A DNA stretch of 16,399 nucleotides from Gammaproteobacteria bacterium (GTDB taxonomy: Bacteria > Pseudomonadota > Gammaproteobacteria > UBA12402), in contig JANQHY010000226.1 in NCBI GenBank assembly GCA_028282395.1, forward strand, positions 1 to 16,399, in the 5' to 3' direction. This document shows positions 15,154-16,399 of this stretch, piece by piece; position 1 is the first letter of the stretch; every line of letters starts with the position of its first letter. Position numbers and translations under genes: made by a program. Under the pieces are notes generated by a model. It was not told the DNA's origin and searched no databases. It saw nothing but the letters and a program-made list of their open reading frames with translations.

Positions 15154-16188
15154 TTATACTATCTGAGTAGAGGTTGTGGTGTGACAAGTTGATTGAGTGC
15201 AGGGCTCATGTCCGCTTGGGTAGAATGAGCCTTGAGCGAATAGGTGCGTCTGACTGCCAAGCGTGTAGTGCCCCTGTTGCTGAGTGATGATCATTTCAGC
15301 ATGTTGATAGAATGGATGGCACCGTGCATGCCAGGGAAGAATGGTTAAACAATCAGTTTGGTAGCCATTTAATTGCTGTGCTATTGCCGCTACGGCAGTG
15401 GCACCGGTCCCGCAAGCATAGGTTTCACGGTAGACGCCGCGCTCGAAGCAGCGATAGGCAATGCGGTCATTATTGATGATTGTCGCAATGTTTACATTCG
15501 TGCCTAATGGAAAAATTTCACTGAGACGATTAAATTGCCAGCCAATTTTTTCAAGAATAGTGTTGTCGTAGTTAATATTATCATCAAAGAGTTGTCTACC
15601 TAATGCTGTGTTTGCATCGATAAAAATCACCACATGTGGTGTGCCGGTGTAGGTAAAATAGCAACGATCAATGGTGGCAATATTGTCGAGTTGATAGCAG
15701 CTATTGTTGATTTTACTGTGTGACACCGCAGTGAGATTGATTAGGCGTGAGTCAGGTAGGGTAGCTGGGCCCATCGCAACTTGAAACTGGTTAAGAGCAA
15801 TTTTTTTAACTTGGCGCACTTGTGCGCGACCACAGGGAACCTCGGTGGCAATAGCAGCGTGATCCATTGCACGACTATTGGCTAAATGATGGCCAAGGCA
15901 GAGTAAACCATTACCACAACAGTCAGATTCAAAACCATTCTGTTCAAAAACGCGCATAATATAATCGGGCGGGGTATCGCCATTAACTGATAGGTTACGA
16001 AGGGCGGGTTCAGGATAGGATTGGATAAAAATCAACGTATCGCAACCAATTCCTGTTGCTGGATTACAGATAGTGGTTGCCAGCAGGGGCTTTTCTGCTT
16101 CAGTAACTTGGGACTTATCAATTTCATCAATAATGACAAAGTTATTGCCGTTGGCGGCATATTTAAAAAAGGGCAGTGCTGTTGTCAT
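15154..16188 (-). CDS. dapF: Diaminopimelate epimerase homologue, long and divergent
   Basis: DapF interconverts LL- and meso-2,6-diaminopimelate, giving the cross-linking residue of peptidoglycan and the precursor of lysine. Both catalytic cysteines are present: Cys91 in DCCGNGLLC and Cys259 in YACGTGATA, together with the FERG motif (248-251) and a GTPHVVIFID segment replacing the usual GNPHCV. The N-terminal signature HGLGNDF is altered to AANGNNF. At 344 residues it is about 70 longer than E. coli DapF, due to inserts (for example around 55-75 and 150-175) and a C-terminal tail of about 20 residues rich in Thr, His and Cys (GHEPCTQSTCHTTTSTQIV). The basic family is sure; whether it is the cell's main DapF or a paralogue on another substrate is open. 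GGGATG lies before the ATG. Confidence 0.85.
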   Translation of the reverse strand: MTTALPFFKYAANGNNFVIIDEIDKSQVTEAEKPLLATTICNPATGIGCDTLIFIQSYPEPALRNLSVNGDTPPDYIMRVFEQNGFESDCCGNGLLCLGHHLANSRAMDHAAIATEVPCGRAQVRQVKKIALNQFQVAMGPATLPDSRLINLTAVSHSKINNSCYQLDNIATIDRCYFTYTGTPHVVIFIDANTALGRQLFDDNINYDNTILEKIGWQFNRLSEIFPLGTNVNIATIINNDRIAYRCFERGVYRETYACGTGATAVAAIAQQLNGYQTDCLTILPWHARCHPFYQHAEMIITQQQGHYTLGSQTHLFAQGSFYPSGHEPCTQSTCHTTTSTQIV

Positions 16189-16219
16189 ATCAGGGCATCC
16201 CGGTTTACGATTTGGCCCT

Positions 16220-16225
16220 ATTATA
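16220..16225 (-). promoter_or_regulatory. Candidate -10 box for dapF
   Basis: On the minus strand a perfect TATAAT lies 32 bases before the dapF ATG. The best -35 is TTTCGC at a 16-base spacing, which is poor. The leader would be about 25 bases. Confidence 0.35.
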
Positions 16226-16328
16226 CAGGAGTTTTGCTGGGGCGAAATGCTTAGGACTTGTCAGAAAATAACGTTAGCAGATGACTATAGTGCTCGAAAT
16301 CTCATGTAATTCACGCTATACTCGAGCG

Positions 16329-16399
16329 ATGAAAAGCGATGATCCCAATAACTCAGCCTGGTTTGGCTTTGAAAAGATTGCTCCGACTGACAAGCAGGC
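16329..16399 (+). CDS. ubiE: UbiE, ubiquinone/menaquinone methyltransferase, N-terminal fragment
   Basis: Only 23 codons are in the window and the frame is open at the edge. The residues WFGFEKIAPTDKQ match the conserved N-terminal pattern of UbiE (HFGFxTVxxxxK), the S-adenosylmethionine-dependent C-methyltransferase of quinone synthesis. The catalytic domain lies beyond the window. No clear ribosome site precedes the ATG; TATACT at 16317-16322 is a possible -10 box, but it would leave almost no leader. The gene is divergent from dapF across a 140-base gap. Confidence 0.7.
   Translation, partial: MKSDDPNNSAWFGFEKIAPTDKQ

Overview
The window reads as a chromosomal segment of a gammaproteobacterium. 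The best markers are a divergently flanked mreB-mreC-mreD-yhdP block, a proteobacterial-type HflX, a TraT lipoprotein and the start of ubiE. The mixed character (ordinary housekeeping genes around AT-rich orphan genes with short ankyrin-like motifs, a decayed palindromic repeat and the tail of an IS200/IS605-type element) fits a host-associated lineage such as the Legionellales and relatives. The genus cannot be fixed from sequence reading alone.

Layout. Bases 1-157 hold the last codons of a TnpB-type RNA-guided nuclease and the presumed right end of its element. A free-standing acyl carrier protein (244-492) follows and meets tail to tail a DUF374-type lysophospholipid acyltransferase on the minus strand. 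A 312-base divergent promoter region with operator-like sequences leads into a TraT-family outer-membrane lipoprotein, which is followed by a hairpin and a small secreted protein of unknown function. hflX lies on the minus strand, divergent from the cell-shape operon mreB, mreC, mreD, with yhdP (a giant AsmA-like envelope lipid-transport protein) directly behind. mreC appears to start at the rare codon ATT behind a near-perfect Shine-Dalgarno. A secreted S1/P1-type zinc nuclease follows.

From about 11777 to 15150 the character changes: the DNA becomes visibly more AT- and Asn-codon-rich and carries a 73-residue orphan, a 290-residue two-helix membrane protein, a palindromic repeat touching that gene's stop codon, a VOC (glyoxalase-like) enzyme, and a 364-residue two-helix membrane protein. 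Both membrane proteins contain one ankyrin-like helix-loop motif of the type L-(L/I)-D-K-G-x-D. The window closes with a divergent, long diaminopimelate epimerase homologue (minus strand) and the first 23 codons of ubiE.

How the genes work together. Most annotated products act at the envelope: MreBCD drive rod-shape peptidoglycan synthesis, DapF supplies meso-diaminopimelate for the same wall, YhdP moves phospholipid to the outer membrane, the acyltransferase and ACP belong to lipid assembly, and TraT sits in the outer membrane. The AT-rich stretch looks like accessory, recently acquired or fast-evolving DNA placed between core genes.
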